A stretch of DNA of 18,559 bases, taken from the NCBI GenBank assembly GCA_014896635.1, contig JADBKA010000090.1, forward strand, positions 1-18,559, in the 5' to 3' direction. Origin of the DNA: Ktedonobacteraceae bacterium (GTDB taxonomy: Bacteria > Chloroflexota > Ktedonobacteria > Ktedonobacterales > Ktedonobacteraceae). How positions within the stretch are numbered: the first letter of the stretch is position 1; the number at the start of each line of letters is the position of its first letter. The notes below the pieces were generated by a model. That model made no database searches and was not told the origin of the DNA. It was given only the letters and a program-made list of their open reading frames with translations. The translations under genes and the position numbers were made by a program. Shown here in pieces: positions 1-7,732 of the stretch.

Positions 1-926
1 TGATCGGCGCTGTTGCTGCTCTAGGACCAGGAGTGACCACCGACTCATTGGGCCAGCCACTGCATAGCGGGGACCGTGTGGTCTTCCCCTATTTTCGCAG
101 TTGCGGTCATTGCGAAGCCTGTCTGGCAGGTGAAACCGTTGGATGTTCCAATCGCTTCATGGCGATGCTCGGCAACTGTGAGGAGCCGCCGCATTTCGTC
201 GGAGGCTTCGCCCAGTTCTTCTACCTGCCCCCTCACAGCACGCTTCTGCGTGTGCCGGACTTGCTCCCTGATGAACTGACGGCGGGCATAAACTGCGCCC
301 TCAGCCAGGTCATTTATGGCTTTGAGCGCGTTGGACTCAAAGCCGGTGAACGGGTCGTGTTACAGGGGGCAGGAGGGCTTGGCCTGTATGCCACAGTCGT
401 TGCACGCGAACAGGGAGCCGGCCAGGTTGTTGTGATCGATAGCGTGCCGGAGCGGCTGCACCTGGCCGAACGTTTCGGCGCTGACTCTGTGATCGACATG
501 CGGCAGTATCCCACTCCCGCCGAACGGGTGCGTGCTGTGCGCAAGCTAAGCGGGGGAGGCGCGCATGTCGTGGTGGATCTCACGGGCAATCCGGCGGCGA
601 TGGATGAGGGTATCAAAATGACGCGCACTCTAGGCCGTTACCTGGAGATCGGCAATATCCTGACGGGGCAGCCAGTTGAACTGGACCCTTCCAGGCTGGT
701 TTTCGGCAACCGCACGCTGCTGGGCGTCTCGCTCTATGAGCCGAGATCACTGAAAAAGGCGCTAGATTTTCTCGCAAGAACCATCGACAGATACCCTTAT
801 AAGGAGGCCTTCGGCGCCGCAGCCTATCCTTTAAGTCAGATCAACCGTGCGCTGGTCGATACCGCAGAGCGCAGAGTCGCGCGCGCTGCTATTCGGCCCT
901 GGGACGAGGAAAGGAGTACGCTATGA
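1..926 (+). CDS. Zinc-dependent alcohol dehydrogenase (MDR family), 5' partial
   Basis: NAD(P)-dependent medium-chain dehydrogenase that would oxidise an alcohol to an aldehyde or ketone in the cytoplasm. The reading frame is open from base 3 with no stop, and residues before the GTG at 33 (I-G-A-V-A-A-L-G-P-G-V) fit the GroES-like fold of the family, so the gene begins upstream and that GTG is internal. Seen: the structural-zinc motif C-x2-C-x2-C-x7-C (from about base 109), the Rossmann motif GAGGLG, and an Asp at the end of the next strand (VVVID), which favours NAD over NADP. The first catalytic-zinc Cys would lie upstream of the window. About 307 residues are visible of a usual 350-380. 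The last four bases (ATGA) overlap the acyl-CoA synthetase start, so it heads or continues a catabolic operon. Substrate unknown. Confidence 0.9.
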   Translation, partial: IGAVAALGPGVTTDSLGQPLHSGDRVVFPYFRSCGHCEACLAGETVGCSNRFMAMLGNCEEPPHFVGGFAQFFYLPPHSTLLRVPDLLPDELTAGINCALSQVIYGFERVGLKAGERVVLQGAGGLGLYATVVAREQGAGQVVVIDSVPERLHLAERFGADSVIDMRQYPTPAERVRAVRKLSGGGAHVVVDLTGNPAAMDEGIKMTRTLGRYLEIGNILTGQPVELDPSRLVFGNRTLLGVSLYEPRSLKKALDFLARTIDRYPYKEAFGAAAYPLSQINRALVDTAERRVARAAIRPWDEERSTL

Positions 927-2584
927 AGGGGCTGATGATGGATTGCCCGCTGCTCCTGAAGACCCTGCTCTGGCGGGCGGAACATGTTTTCAGCGAGAAG
1001 GAAATTGTCACCTGGACGCAACAGGGTATCCATCGTTATACCTACCACGACTATGCCGGGCGGGTCCGGCGTCTAGCAAACGCCCTGACCGCTCTGGGCA
1101 TCCGCCAGGGCGACCGCGTAGGCACCCTGGCCTGGAATACCTACCGTCACTTTGAAGCATATTTTGCCATTCCATGCATGGGGGCTGTGCTCCATACGAT
1201 CAACCTGCGCCTGTTTCCTGAGCAGATCGCCTGGATCATCAATCATGCCAGCGACCGCATACTCCTGATCGATGCCGACCAGCTTCCGCTGATCGAGCGT
1301 ATTCGCTCTGAGATCCCGCATGTTGAGGCTGTCGTCGTCTTCGCCGATCAGCTTCCCCCTACCGGCCTGGATCACGTCTATGCATATGAAGAATTGCTGG
1401 CACAGCACGCTCCCCATTACGAGTTCCCGGAACTGGATGAGAACGCTGCCGCCGGCATGTGTTACACGTCGGCTACCACCGGTGATCCGAAAGGAGTGTT
1501 GTACTCCCAACGCAGCCTGGTACTTCACAGCCTGGTCCTCGGCATGTACAATAACCTCGGCGTGCGCGAAGAGATGATCCTCCTGCCGGCGGTGCCAATG
1601 TTCCATGTCAATTCCTGGGGGCTACCATATGCAGCAGCGATGCAGGGAACCAGGCTCGTTCTGCCGGGTGTTCGCCCAACATCGCAAACAATCGCCGAGC
1701 TAATCGAGCGGGAGCACGTGACGCATGCAGTGGGAGCCGTCACGGTGGGTATCCAGTTGCGGGAGTTTCTGGAGTCGAGTGCGCGCCAGTATGATCTGCG
1801 CAGCTTGCAGATACTCTGGCTCGGCGGCCAAGCGCCCCCACGCGGCTTAATGGAGTGGTGGGAGCAGCACTACGGCGTGTATGTTCCCCAGGCCTGGGGG
1901 ATGACCGAAGCCTCTCCGCTGGCTACCTTTACCCACGTCAAAGATCGCTTTCACCAGCAGGGGCGCGAAGCCGTCTATGACGTACGTACCAGCCAGGGAC
2001 TCCCGCTCCCCCTGGTAGAGATCAAAGTTGCAGACCCTCTGGGAAACGCCCTGCCCTGGGATGGCAAAAGCGTAGGGGAATTTATGCTGCGCAGCCCCTG
2101 GGTCGCTTCGGCCTATTACAATGATCCCGAACGGACAAAACAGGGCTTTCTGGACGGCTGGTTCCGCACAGGGGATGTTGGCACGATCAATGCCGATGGC
2201 TACACTCGCCTGGTGGATCGGACGAAAGACCTGATCAAAAGCGGGGGCGAGTGGATCTCTTCGGTAGATCTGGAGAATGCTCTGATGGCCCACCCTCAGG
2301 TGGTAGAGGCGGCTGTTATCGCTGTGCCTGACCCAAAATGGCTTGAACGCCCTGCTGCCTATATCGTCCCTCGTAGCAAGAACGATCCCCCCTCACCGGC
2401 AGATCTCACCGCGTTCCTCGCACAAAAGTTTCCCAAATGGTGGCTTCCTGACGAGTATATCGTCATTGATGAACTACCCAAAACCGGCGTGGGAAAATTC
2501 GATAAGAAACGTTTGCGTGCTCTGAGGCAGCGTGCCGATGAGTCGCTTAACACAGCAGGAGGCCTGCTCGATGGCAACTCATAA
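923..2584 (+). CDS. AMP-forming acyl-CoA synthetase (medium-chain/AlkK-like)
   Basis: ANL-superfamily ligase that activates a carboxylic acid with ATP and CoA, the entry step for the downstream acyl-CoA enzymes. Seen in 553 residues: the phosphate-binding loop YTSATTGDPKG (from residue 181), the adenine-region motif WGMTEASPL, the hinge region GWFRTGDVG...DRTKDLIKSGGEWIS, and the C-terminal PKTGVGKFDKK with the adenylation Lys at about residue 525. The N-terminus (MKGLMMDCPLLLKTLL) resembles AlkK-type medium-chain ligases, which begin with a similar GLMxDxPLL stretch. The start overlaps the upstream stop by ATGA and has an AAAGGAG-type ribosome site. Length and motifs are complete, so the gene looks intact. 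Specificity among medium-chain, aromatic or terpenoid acids cannot be read. Confidence 0.93.
   Translation: MKGLMMDCPLLLKTLLWRAEHVFSEKEIVTWTQQGIHRYTYHDYAGRVRRLANALTALGIRQGDRVGTLAWNTYRHFEAYFAIPCMGAVLHTINLRLFPEQIAWIINHASDRILLIDADQLPLIERIRSEIPHVEAVVVFADQLPPTGLDHVYAYEELLAQHAPHYEFPELDENAAAGMCYTSATTGDPKGVLYSQRSLVLHSLVLGMYNNLGVREEMILLPAVPMFHVNSWGLPYAAAMQGTRLVLPGVRPTSQTIAELIEREHVTHAVGAVTVGIQLREFLESSARQYDLRSLQILWLGGQAPPRGLMEWWEQHYGVYVPQAWGMTEASPLATFTHVKDRFHQQGREAVYDVRTSQGLPLPLVEIKVADPLGNALPWDGKSVGEFMLRSPWVASAYYNDPERTKQGFLDGWFRTGDVGTINADGYTRLVDRTKDLIKSGGEWISSVDLENALMAHPQVVEAAVIAVPDPKWLERPAAYIVPRSKNDPPSPADLTAFLAQKFPKWWLPDEYIVIDELPKTGVGKFDKKRLRALRQRADESLNTAGGLLDGNS
2557..2562 (+). promoter_or_regulatory. 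Shine-Dalgarno AGGAGG fixing the flavin reductase start
   Basis: A full AGGAGG lies eight bases upstream of the ATG at 2571, inside the 3' end of the acyl-CoA synthetase gene. It selects 2571 over the upstream in-frame codons at 2532 and 2538, which have no comparable site and would add residues that do not look like the family. Confidence 0.75.
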
Positions 2585-3107
2585 TCTCCTCTCGACCTCA
2601 ACCGGTGTGGGAAACACCGAGTTTCGGCGTACTATGGGCTGTTTTGCTACCGGCGTCGCGGTCGTCACCACGCTGGATGATGCAACACCACGTGGCCTGA
2701 CCGTCAACAGTATCACCTCGGTTTCGCTGAACCCGCCGCTCATCCTGGTCTGTGTTGATCACACCTCGGAGAGCTATAACGGCTTTCTCACCAGCCGGGT
2801 CTTTGCTGTGAATTTCCTTGCGCTCGACCAGCGAGATGTGGCACAACGCTTCGCCAGGAAAGCAGCGGATAAATTCAGCGGCATCAGTTATGAGACAGGA
2901 ATAACGGGAGCGCCTCTCCTTCCGGGGATCGTGGCGTTCATGGAATGCGTGCTCGAAGCCCAGTATCCAGGCGGGGATCACACGATCTTCGTCGGTCGTG
3001 TGGTGGCCTCTCATATCTCTGGGGGGGAGCCGCTGGTCTTCTTTCGTGGGAAGTACGCTCGTCTGGAACGTATGCCTTTGCCCATCACCTATCTCTACGG
3101 GGGATAG
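2571..3107 (+). CDS. Flavin reductase family protein (FMN-binding split barrel)
   Basis: Likely NAD(P)H:flavin oxidoreductase supplying reduced FMN or FAD to a two-component monooxygenase (HpaC/HsaB type). Seen in 178 residues: the N-terminal FRRTMGCFATGVAVVTT, the central GLTVNSITSVSLNPPLILVCVD (flavin phosphate region), the FAVNFLALDQRDVAQRFA helix and the closing GDHTIFVGRVVA...PLVFFRGKYARL, all in the order usual for the family. The start at 2571 is chosen from its strong ribosome site and gives a 14-bp overlap with the ligase gene. No oxygenase component is visible in the window. The adjacent acyl-CoA dehydrogenases keep dehydrogenase motifs and look unlikely to be that partner, although the HsaA-type hydroxylases share their fold. 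Function as a reductase is confident, the partner is unknown. Confidence 0.88.
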   Translation: MATHNLLSTSTGVGNTEFRRTMGCFATGVAVVTTLDDATPRGLTVNSITSVSLNPPLILVCVDHTSESYNGFLTSRVFAVNFLALDQRDVAQRFARKAADKFSGISYETGITGAPLLPGIVAFMECVLEAQYPGGDHTIFVGRVVASHISGGEPLVFFRGKYARLERMPLPITYLYGG

Positions 3108-3132
3108 GACGGAGTCAACAGAGAGAGAAATA

Positions 3133-4305
3133 GTGGAACTGTTCAGTATAGATCATCAGCAATTAAATAGCTCGGCTCTTACACTGCCGGACAGTGCCAT
3201 CGCGTTACGAAACGAAATACGCACATTTCTCGTGCAGGAGCTGGCAGAGGGAAATTTTACCCCTGAGTGTGATGCCTGGATTGCCGGGTTCTCCCCGGCA
3301 TTTAGCGCCAAACTTGGACAGCGCGGATGGCTCGGCATGACCTGGCCGCGTAAGTATGGGGGACACGAACGCTCGACCCTTGATAGATTTGTCGTCACCG
3401 AGGAATTGCTGGCAGCTGGCGCTCCTGTGGCAGCTCACTGGGTGGCCGACCGCCAGACAGGCCCTCTCCTCTTGCGCTATGGTACAGAAGAACAGCGTTT
3501 ACATTTTTTACCAAAAATCGCGCGAGGAGAGTGCTATTTCTCTATTGGCATGAGTGAGCCGGATGCTGGCTCGGACCTGGCCGCTATTCGGACGCATGCC
3601 CGGCGGGTAGAAGGCGGCTGGCGTCTCCAGGGACGCAAGATCTGGACGAGCTGGGCGCATCGCGCGCACTATATTCTGGTGTTGTGCCGTACTTCTCCAC
3701 CTGAAAAGGACCGCCATGCCGGCATGAGCCAGATGATTGTCGAGTTATCTTCACCCGGCGTCAATATCGAGCCGATCATTTCGATTGCCGGCCAGCATCA
3801 TTTTAACGAGGTCGCTTTCGATGACGTGTTTGTGCCGGATTCGATGGTACTCGGCCAGATCGGCCAGGGCTGGAAGCAAGTGATGGGCGAGCTGGCCTTT
3901 GAACGCAGCGGTCCCGAACGCTCATTCAGTACCTTCCCTCTGCTGGTCGAGCTGGTTCGCCAGCTCGGCCCCCAACCGGAGGCGCGAGAGGCGGAGGCGC
4001 TTGGCCGGCTCGCTGCTCGCCTCTGGACGTTGCGTCGCATGTCGCTTGCGGTTGCGCACATGCTCAACAGGGGCGCGTTACCAGATGTAGAGGCTGCACT
4101 GGTGAAAGATCTGGGAACTCGTTTTGAGCGAGAGGTGGCTGAGGTAGCCCGCACATTGCTTCCTGCCGCACCGGCGCTGGATGCTCCAGATCAGTTCAAT
4201 GCGCTCCTGGCCCAGGCGCTGCTGACAGCTCCTTCCTATACGCTGCGGGGCGGAGCCACTGAAATTCTGCGTGGCATCGTTGCACGAAGGTTGAAATCAT
4301 TATGA
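3133..4305 (+). CDS. Acyl-CoA dehydrogenase, catalytic (alpha-type) subunit
   Basis: FAD-dependent alpha,beta-dehydrogenation of an acyl-CoA. Seen in 390 residues: an N-terminal helical domain, the signature MSEPDAGSDLAAI (from residue 140), KIWTSWAHRAHYIL, and a C-terminal FAD domain ending GGATEILRGIVARRL. The Glu in AFERSGPER (residue 257) aligns with the helix-G catalytic base of isovaleryl-CoA dehydrogenase, while the alternative C-terminal base position (YEGT in medium-chain enzymes) is Gly here. The frame is open upstream to 2998, but that would overlap the flavin reductase by over 100 bp with non-homologous residues. The GTG at 3133, after a purine-rich GAGAGAGA, gives family length. 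The stop overlaps the next gene by ATGA, consistent with a two-subunit enzyme. The GTG choice is moderately sure, the family is sure. Confidence 0.9.
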   Translation: MELFSIDHQQLNSSALTLPDSAIALRNEIRTFLVQELAEGNFTPECDAWIAGFSPAFSAKLGQRGWLGMTWPRKYGGHERSTLDRFVVTEELLAAGAPVAAHWVADRQTGPLLLRYGTEEQRLHFLPKIARGECYFSIGMSEPDAGSDLAAIRTHARRVEGGWRLQGRKIWTSWAHRAHYILVLCRTSPPEKDRHAGMSQMIVELSSPGVNIEPIISIAGQHHFNEVAFDDVFVPDSMVLGQIGQGWKQVMGELAFERSGPERSFSTFPLLVELVRQLGPQPEAREAEALGRLAARLWTLRRMSLAVAHMLNRGALPDVEAALVKDLGTRFEREVAEVARTLLPAAPALDAPDQFNALLAQALLTAPSYTLRGGATEILRGIVARRLKSL

Positions 4306-5351
4306 GCGATACTCAAGATCTCATTATTCAGACCGCTAGCAAACTCTTTGAAGATCACTGCACTCCTGAAACGCTCCGCCTGGCTGAGCAAGGACACTGG
4401 CCCGACACGCTGTGGGAGCTGATGGAACAAACTGGACTGAGCCGAGTCTCTCTGCCGGAAGAGGTGGGGGGCGCCGGCGGGGATCTGAGCGATGCCCTGG
4501 CTGTTCTGCGCATCGCCGGACAATTTGCCGTACCACTGCCCCTGGCTGAGACGTACCTGGCCGGCTGGATTCTGGCCGCCTCTGGCAGGGCTTTGCCGGC
4601 GGGATCTCATACGGTAGCGTTTTCGCAAAGTGGAACAGAGGTCTGTTTCCATCGCAGAGCCAGCCGATGGATACTGTCGGGGACAATACGGCACGTGGGC
4701 TGGGCGCGTCATGCTCAGCAGATTCTCGTGCTTGGACATGCGGAAGATCGGCTCTCTCTGGCACTGGTCAGACCTGAACAGATCACGATCAGCCCCGCGC
4801 GGAATCTGGCAGGCGAACCTCGTGATACGCTCACTTTCACCGACGTTGAGGTTCCAGAGGTCATTCCTGCCGCCATTACGCTCGACCGGGCCTGGAATCG
4901 CGCTGCGCTGACGCGCGCGGCACTGATGGCGGGAGCACTGGAGGGCATACTCCGGCAGTCGGTACGCTATACCGGCGAACGGGTGCAGTTTGGCCGCTCC
5001 CTCAACCACTTTCAAGCCGTCCAGCAGCAACTGGCGCTCCTGGCCGGCGAAGTTGCTGCATCCCGCATTGCTGTAGAGGCTGCGGCTCTTGCTGCTGAGC
5101 AAGGGGAAGCGACAGCGGCTGTCGCGGCAAGCAAAATTCGTGTGGGTGAGGCTGCCGGGCAGGCGGCTGCCATTGCGCATCAGGTGCATGGCGCAATGGG
5201 ATATACCCACGAATATCCCTTGCACTTCCTGACAAAGCGGCTGTGGGCCTGGCGCGACGAGTTCGGTTCAGAGAGTCAGTGGGCCGAGCGGCTCGGCCAT
5301 CAGATTGCTGCGCAGGGGGCCGGGGCGCTCTGGCCGTTCCTCGCCGCCTAG
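4302..5351 (+). CDS. Acyl-CoA dehydrogenase, short partner (beta-type) subunit
   Basis: A 349-residue ACAD-fold protein shorter and more divergent than its neighbour. Seen: an LPEEVGGAGGDLSDALAVL N-terminal segment, a middle beta domain without the usual SEPxAGSD signature, the FAD/dimer motif QFGRSLNHFQAVQ (from residue 229) and a C-terminal QVHGAMGYTHEYPLHFLTKR. At the helix-G catalytic-base position the residue appears to be Thr204 (ALTRAAL) where the partner has Glu. Known family behaviour: mycobacterial FadE26/27 and FadE28/29 are alpha2-beta2 ACADs encoded by adjacent genes with the base in one subunit. The 4-bp overlap with the upstream ACAD makes the same arrangement likely here. It probably completes the FAD site rather than acting alone. 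Confidence 0.87.
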   Translation: MSDTQDLIIQTASKLFEDHCTPETLRLAEQGHWPDTLWELMEQTGLSRVSLPEEVGGAGGDLSDALAVLRIAGQFAVPLPLAETYLAGWILAASGRALPAGSHTVAFSQSGTEVCFHRRASRWILSGTIRHVGWARHAQQILVLGHAEDRLSLALVRPEQITISPARNLAGEPRDTLTFTDVEVPEVIPAAITLDRAWNRAALTRAALMAGALEGILRQSVRYTGERVQFGRSLNHFQAVQQQLALLAGEVAASRIAVEAAALAAEQGEATAAVAASKIRVGEAAGQAAAIAHQVHGAMGYTHEYPLHFLTKRLWAWRDEFGSESQWAERLGHQIAAQGAGALWPFLAA

Positions 5352-5367
5352 CAAAAGGTGAAGCTCT

Positions 5368-6153
5368 ATGACAGAACTCCTGACGTTCACAGTAGAGGAA
5401 CATGTTGCGGTTCTTACCTTGAATCGCCCGCAACGGCGTAATGCGTTCAACACCGAGATGCTTGATCGCTGGGTTGAGGCGCTGGTGCAGTGTCAGCGCC
5501 GCCCGGATGTTCGCGTGGTGATCGTCACAGGGGCAGGTCAGGCATTTTGTGCTGGCGGCGATATCGAGGAGATGCAGCAGCGTCTGACCAGCTCTCCGTT
5601 CTCCCAGAAAGCGTTTCTGGAAGGCATTCACCGCATCCCGCTGACACTGGCAGCAATAGATAAGCCTGTGATTGCAGCCGTGAACGGTGCGGCCATCGGA
5701 GCTGGCATGGACATGGCGTTGATGTGCGATATTCGTTTTGCTTCGGCCACCGCTCGCTTCGCTGCATCCTATGTCCACATGGGGCTGGTGCCGGGAGACG
5801 GGGGAGCCTATTTCTTGCCACGCATCGTGGGGGTTGCGAAAGCTCTGGAGCTGTTCTGGACAGGCGATACGTTTGACGCCGCAGCAGCAGAACGGCTTGG
5901 CATCGTTAACCGTGTACTCCCGCCAGAGGAACTGATGCCCTATACGCGGGAGTTTGCGCAGCGCCTGGCCCATGGCCCTCAGGTCGCTCTTCGGCTGACA
6001 AAGCGCGCGGTCTATGAGAGTCAGGCCGTTGATCTGCGCACCAGCCTGGATCTGATCTCATCGCACATGGCTGTGGTGACAGCAACCAGTGATCACCGGG
6101 AGGCCGTACAGGCTTTTCTTGAGAAACGTCAGCCTCGCTTTGAAGGAAGTTGA
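5368..6153 (+). CDS. Enoyl-CoA hydratase/isomerase (crotonase) family protein
   Basis: Crotonase-fold enzyme acting on an acyl-CoA from the preceding dehydrogenase. Seen in 261 residues: VAVLTLNRPQRRNAFN, the oxyanion-hole segment AFCAGGDI and the second oxyanion helix NGAAIGAGMDMALMCDI, then GLVPGDGGAYFLPRIVG. The two catalytic Glu positions of classical hydratase (E144 and E164 in rat) appear as Asp115 and Tyr135, with the same 20-residue spacing, plus an Asp at 144. This pattern is unlike an ordinary hydratase and could mean isomerase, hydrolase or ring-cleavage activity. The gene starts 16 bp after the ACAD pair and is co-transcribed. Family certain, reaction uncertain. Confidence 0.9.
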   Translation: MTELLTFTVEEHVAVLTLNRPQRRNAFNTEMLDRWVEALVQCQRRPDVRVVIVTGAGQAFCAGGDIEEMQQRLTSSPFSQKAFLEGIHRIPLTLAAIDKPVIAAVNGAAIGAGMDMALMCDIRFASATARFAASYVHMGLVPGDGGAYFLPRIVGVAKALELFWTGDTFDAAAAERLGIVNRVLPPEELMPYTREFAQRLAHGPQVALRLTKRAVYESQAVDLRTSLDLISSHMAVVTATSDHREAVQAFLEKRQPRFEGS

Positions 6154-6155
6154 AG

Positions 6156-6554
6156 ATGACCTCATCAGATCTACAGGCAAGTCCTTTGCGTATGTTTATG
6201 CACGCTCTCACCGGAGAGTCAGGCAGACTCACTTATCAGTATTGCCAGGCGTGCTCGGCAGCCATATTTTATCCGCGCGTCCTCTGTCCTGGCTGCGGTG
6301 GCACGTCACTTGAGTGGCGAATCAGCAGCGGGCGGGGAACCGTCTATTCGACGACGACTACCTACCGGCGTGGAGAGGCTCCCTATAATGTCGCGCTCAT
6401 TGACCTGAAAGAAGGGTTTCGTATGATGAGTCGGGTGGAAGGCATCGCGCCCGAAGAAGTACGCATCGGCATGGCCGTTCGCTGTGAGGTGCGGCAGAGC
6501 GGCGAAAACGACGCTGCGCTGGTTGTCTTTGTGCCGGAAAGGGGAGAGCCATGA
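6156..6554 (+). CDS. DUF35 zinc-ribbon/OB-fold acyl-CoA-binding protein
   Basis: Small (132 residues) partner protein of thiolase-fold enzymes. Seen: a zinc ribbon with Cys30, Cys33, Cys44 and Cys47 (YCQAC...LCPGCGG) followed by a beta-rich OB domain (GRGTVYSTTTTYRRGEAPYNVALIDL...). Known: DUF35 proteins bind CoA or bridge subunits next to thiolases, for example in archaeal HMG-CoA synthesis and as the C-terminal domain of ChsH2, which is needed for Ltp2 retro-aldolase activity. Here it is free-standing and its last codon overlaps the thiolase-fold gene by ATGA. The ATG at 6156 follows a GAAGGAAG site and is preferred to the TTG at 6150. A complex with the next protein is the expected role. 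Confidence 0.9.
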   Translation: MTSSDLQASPLRMFMHALTGESGRLTYQYCQACSAAIFYPRVLCPGCGGTSLEWRISSGRGTVYSTTTTYRRGEAPYNVALIDLKEGFRMMSRVEGIAPEEVRIGMAVRCEVRQSGENDAALVVFVPERGEP

Positions 6555-7705
6555 GCAGAGAGCTGCGGGGCAAAGTCGCCATCGTTGGTGTCGCGGAGTC
6601 GGATCTGGGAGTTGTCGGGCCGGGGATCACGCCGCTTGACCTGGTGGGACAGGCGACGGTTGCGGCGCTAGACGATGCAGGATTGCGCAAAGAAGAGATT
6701 GATGGCCTCTTTACCGCTTCGGCGTATTATCATCTGGCAACGCTAAGCGTCGCCGAGTATCTCGGCATTCGGCCACGTTATAGCGATAGCACGAATCTGG
6801 GTGGCAGTTCCTTTGTTGCGCACCTTGCTCATGCTGCCGCAGCCATCACTGCCGGCTATTGCGAAGTCGCGCTGATCGTCTACGGCAGTACGCAACGCTC
6901 TGATAGCGGGCGGCTTGTCTCCGCCTCGGAGGCGTGGATCTACGAGGCGCCGTATCGTCCACGCTATCCGATCAGCATGTACGCCCTGGCAGCAGCGCGC
7001 CATATGTATCAATATGGCACCACGCGCGAGCAACTGGCCGAGGTTGCCGTTGCAGCGCGTAAATGGGCGCAGCTCAACCCGAAAGCTTTTATGCGCGAGC
7101 CGCTTTCCACCCAGGATGTGATTGGCGCTCCTATGGTATCGACGCCGCTGACGACACGCGATTGCTGCCTGGTCACAGATGGCGGGGGAGCAGTCATTGT
7201 GACCAGTGCCGAGCGTGCTCGTTCGCTGCGCAAGCCGCCGGTCTATGTTCTGAGCGCAGCAGAAGCCCACTGGCATCGTAATATTTCACAAATGCCTGAT
7301 TTGACTGTCACTGCTGCTGCCGAATCGGGAGCACGCGCCTTCGCGCAGGCGGGGTTACGGCCATCCGATGTAGATGTCGTCGAGGTCTATGATGCGTTTA
7401 CCATCAATACGATCCTTTTTCTGGAGGATCTGGGCTTCTGCAAAAAAGGCGAGGGCGGAGCCTTCGTCTCGGAGGGACGCATCGCTCCGGGAGGCGCTCT
7501 GCCCGTCAACACCAATGGGGGAGGGCTTTCCTACTGCCATCCGGGTATGTACGGCATTTTCCTGCTGATCGAGGCGGCGCGTCAGCTACGCGGCGAGTGT
7601 GGAGCACGCCAGCAGTCGGACGTCGAGGTGGCCCTGGTGCATGGCAATGGCGGGGTTCTCTCCAGCGAGGTAACGGCCTTGCTCGGCGGTGCCACCACAG
7701 TGTGA
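6551..7705 (+). CDS. Thiolase-fold protein (SCP-x/lipid-transfer type) lacking the nucleophilic Cys; putative CoA-thioester aldolase
   Basis: A 384-residue thiolase-superfamily enzyme. Seen: GKVAIVGVAESDLG at the N-terminus, EIDGLFTAS, TNLGGSSFVAH where thiolases carry NxxC (the Cys position is Gly85), VNTNGGGLSYCHPG with the conserved His330, and VALVHGNGG at the end where thiolases have the second catalytic Cys (His364 here). With both cysteines absent, a Claisen thiolase reaction is unlikely. Known: Ltp2 of the steroid side-chain pathway belongs to this group and performs a retro-aldol cleavage with a DUF35 partner. The overlapping DUF35 gene upstream and the MaoC hydratase downstream fit that role: the hydratase makes a 3-hydroxyacyl-CoA that this enzyme would cleave. 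Substrate not determined. Confidence 0.88.
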   Translation: MSRELRGKVAIVGVAESDLGVVGPGITPLDLVGQATVAALDDAGLRKEEIDGLFTASAYYHLATLSVAEYLGIRPRYSDSTNLGGSSFVAHLAHAAAAITAGYCEVALIVYGSTQRSDSGRLVSASEAWIYEAPYRPRYPISMYALAAARHMYQYGTTREQLAEVAVAARKWAQLNPKAFMREPLSTQDVIGAPMVSTPLTTRDCCLVTDGGGAVIVTSAERARSLRKPPVYVLSAAEAHWHRNISQMPDLTVTAAAESGARAFAQAGLRPSDVDVVEVYDAFTINTILFLEDLGFCKKGEGGAFVSEGRIAPGGALPVNTNGGGLSYCHPGMYGIFLLIEAARQLRGECGARQQSDVEVALVHGNGGVLSSEVTALLGGATTV

Positions 7706-7732
7706 TGTGCAGACAAAGGAGACAGAGAAACC

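Noticed and set aside
33..38. GTG as the start of the alcohol dehydrogenase
   Set aside because: The frame is open to the window edge and upstream residues fit the GroES-like domain, so the codon is internal.
2998..3132. N-terminal extension of the first ACAD
   Set aside because: It overlaps the flavin reductase by over 100 bp and its residues are out-of-frame flavin reductase sequence rather than ACAD sequence. The GTG at 3133 gives the family length.
4236..5225. Long minus-strand open frame (329 codons) opposite the ACAD pair
   Set aside because: No recognisable domain, composition typical of an antisense shadow, and it lies fully opposite two well-supported genes.
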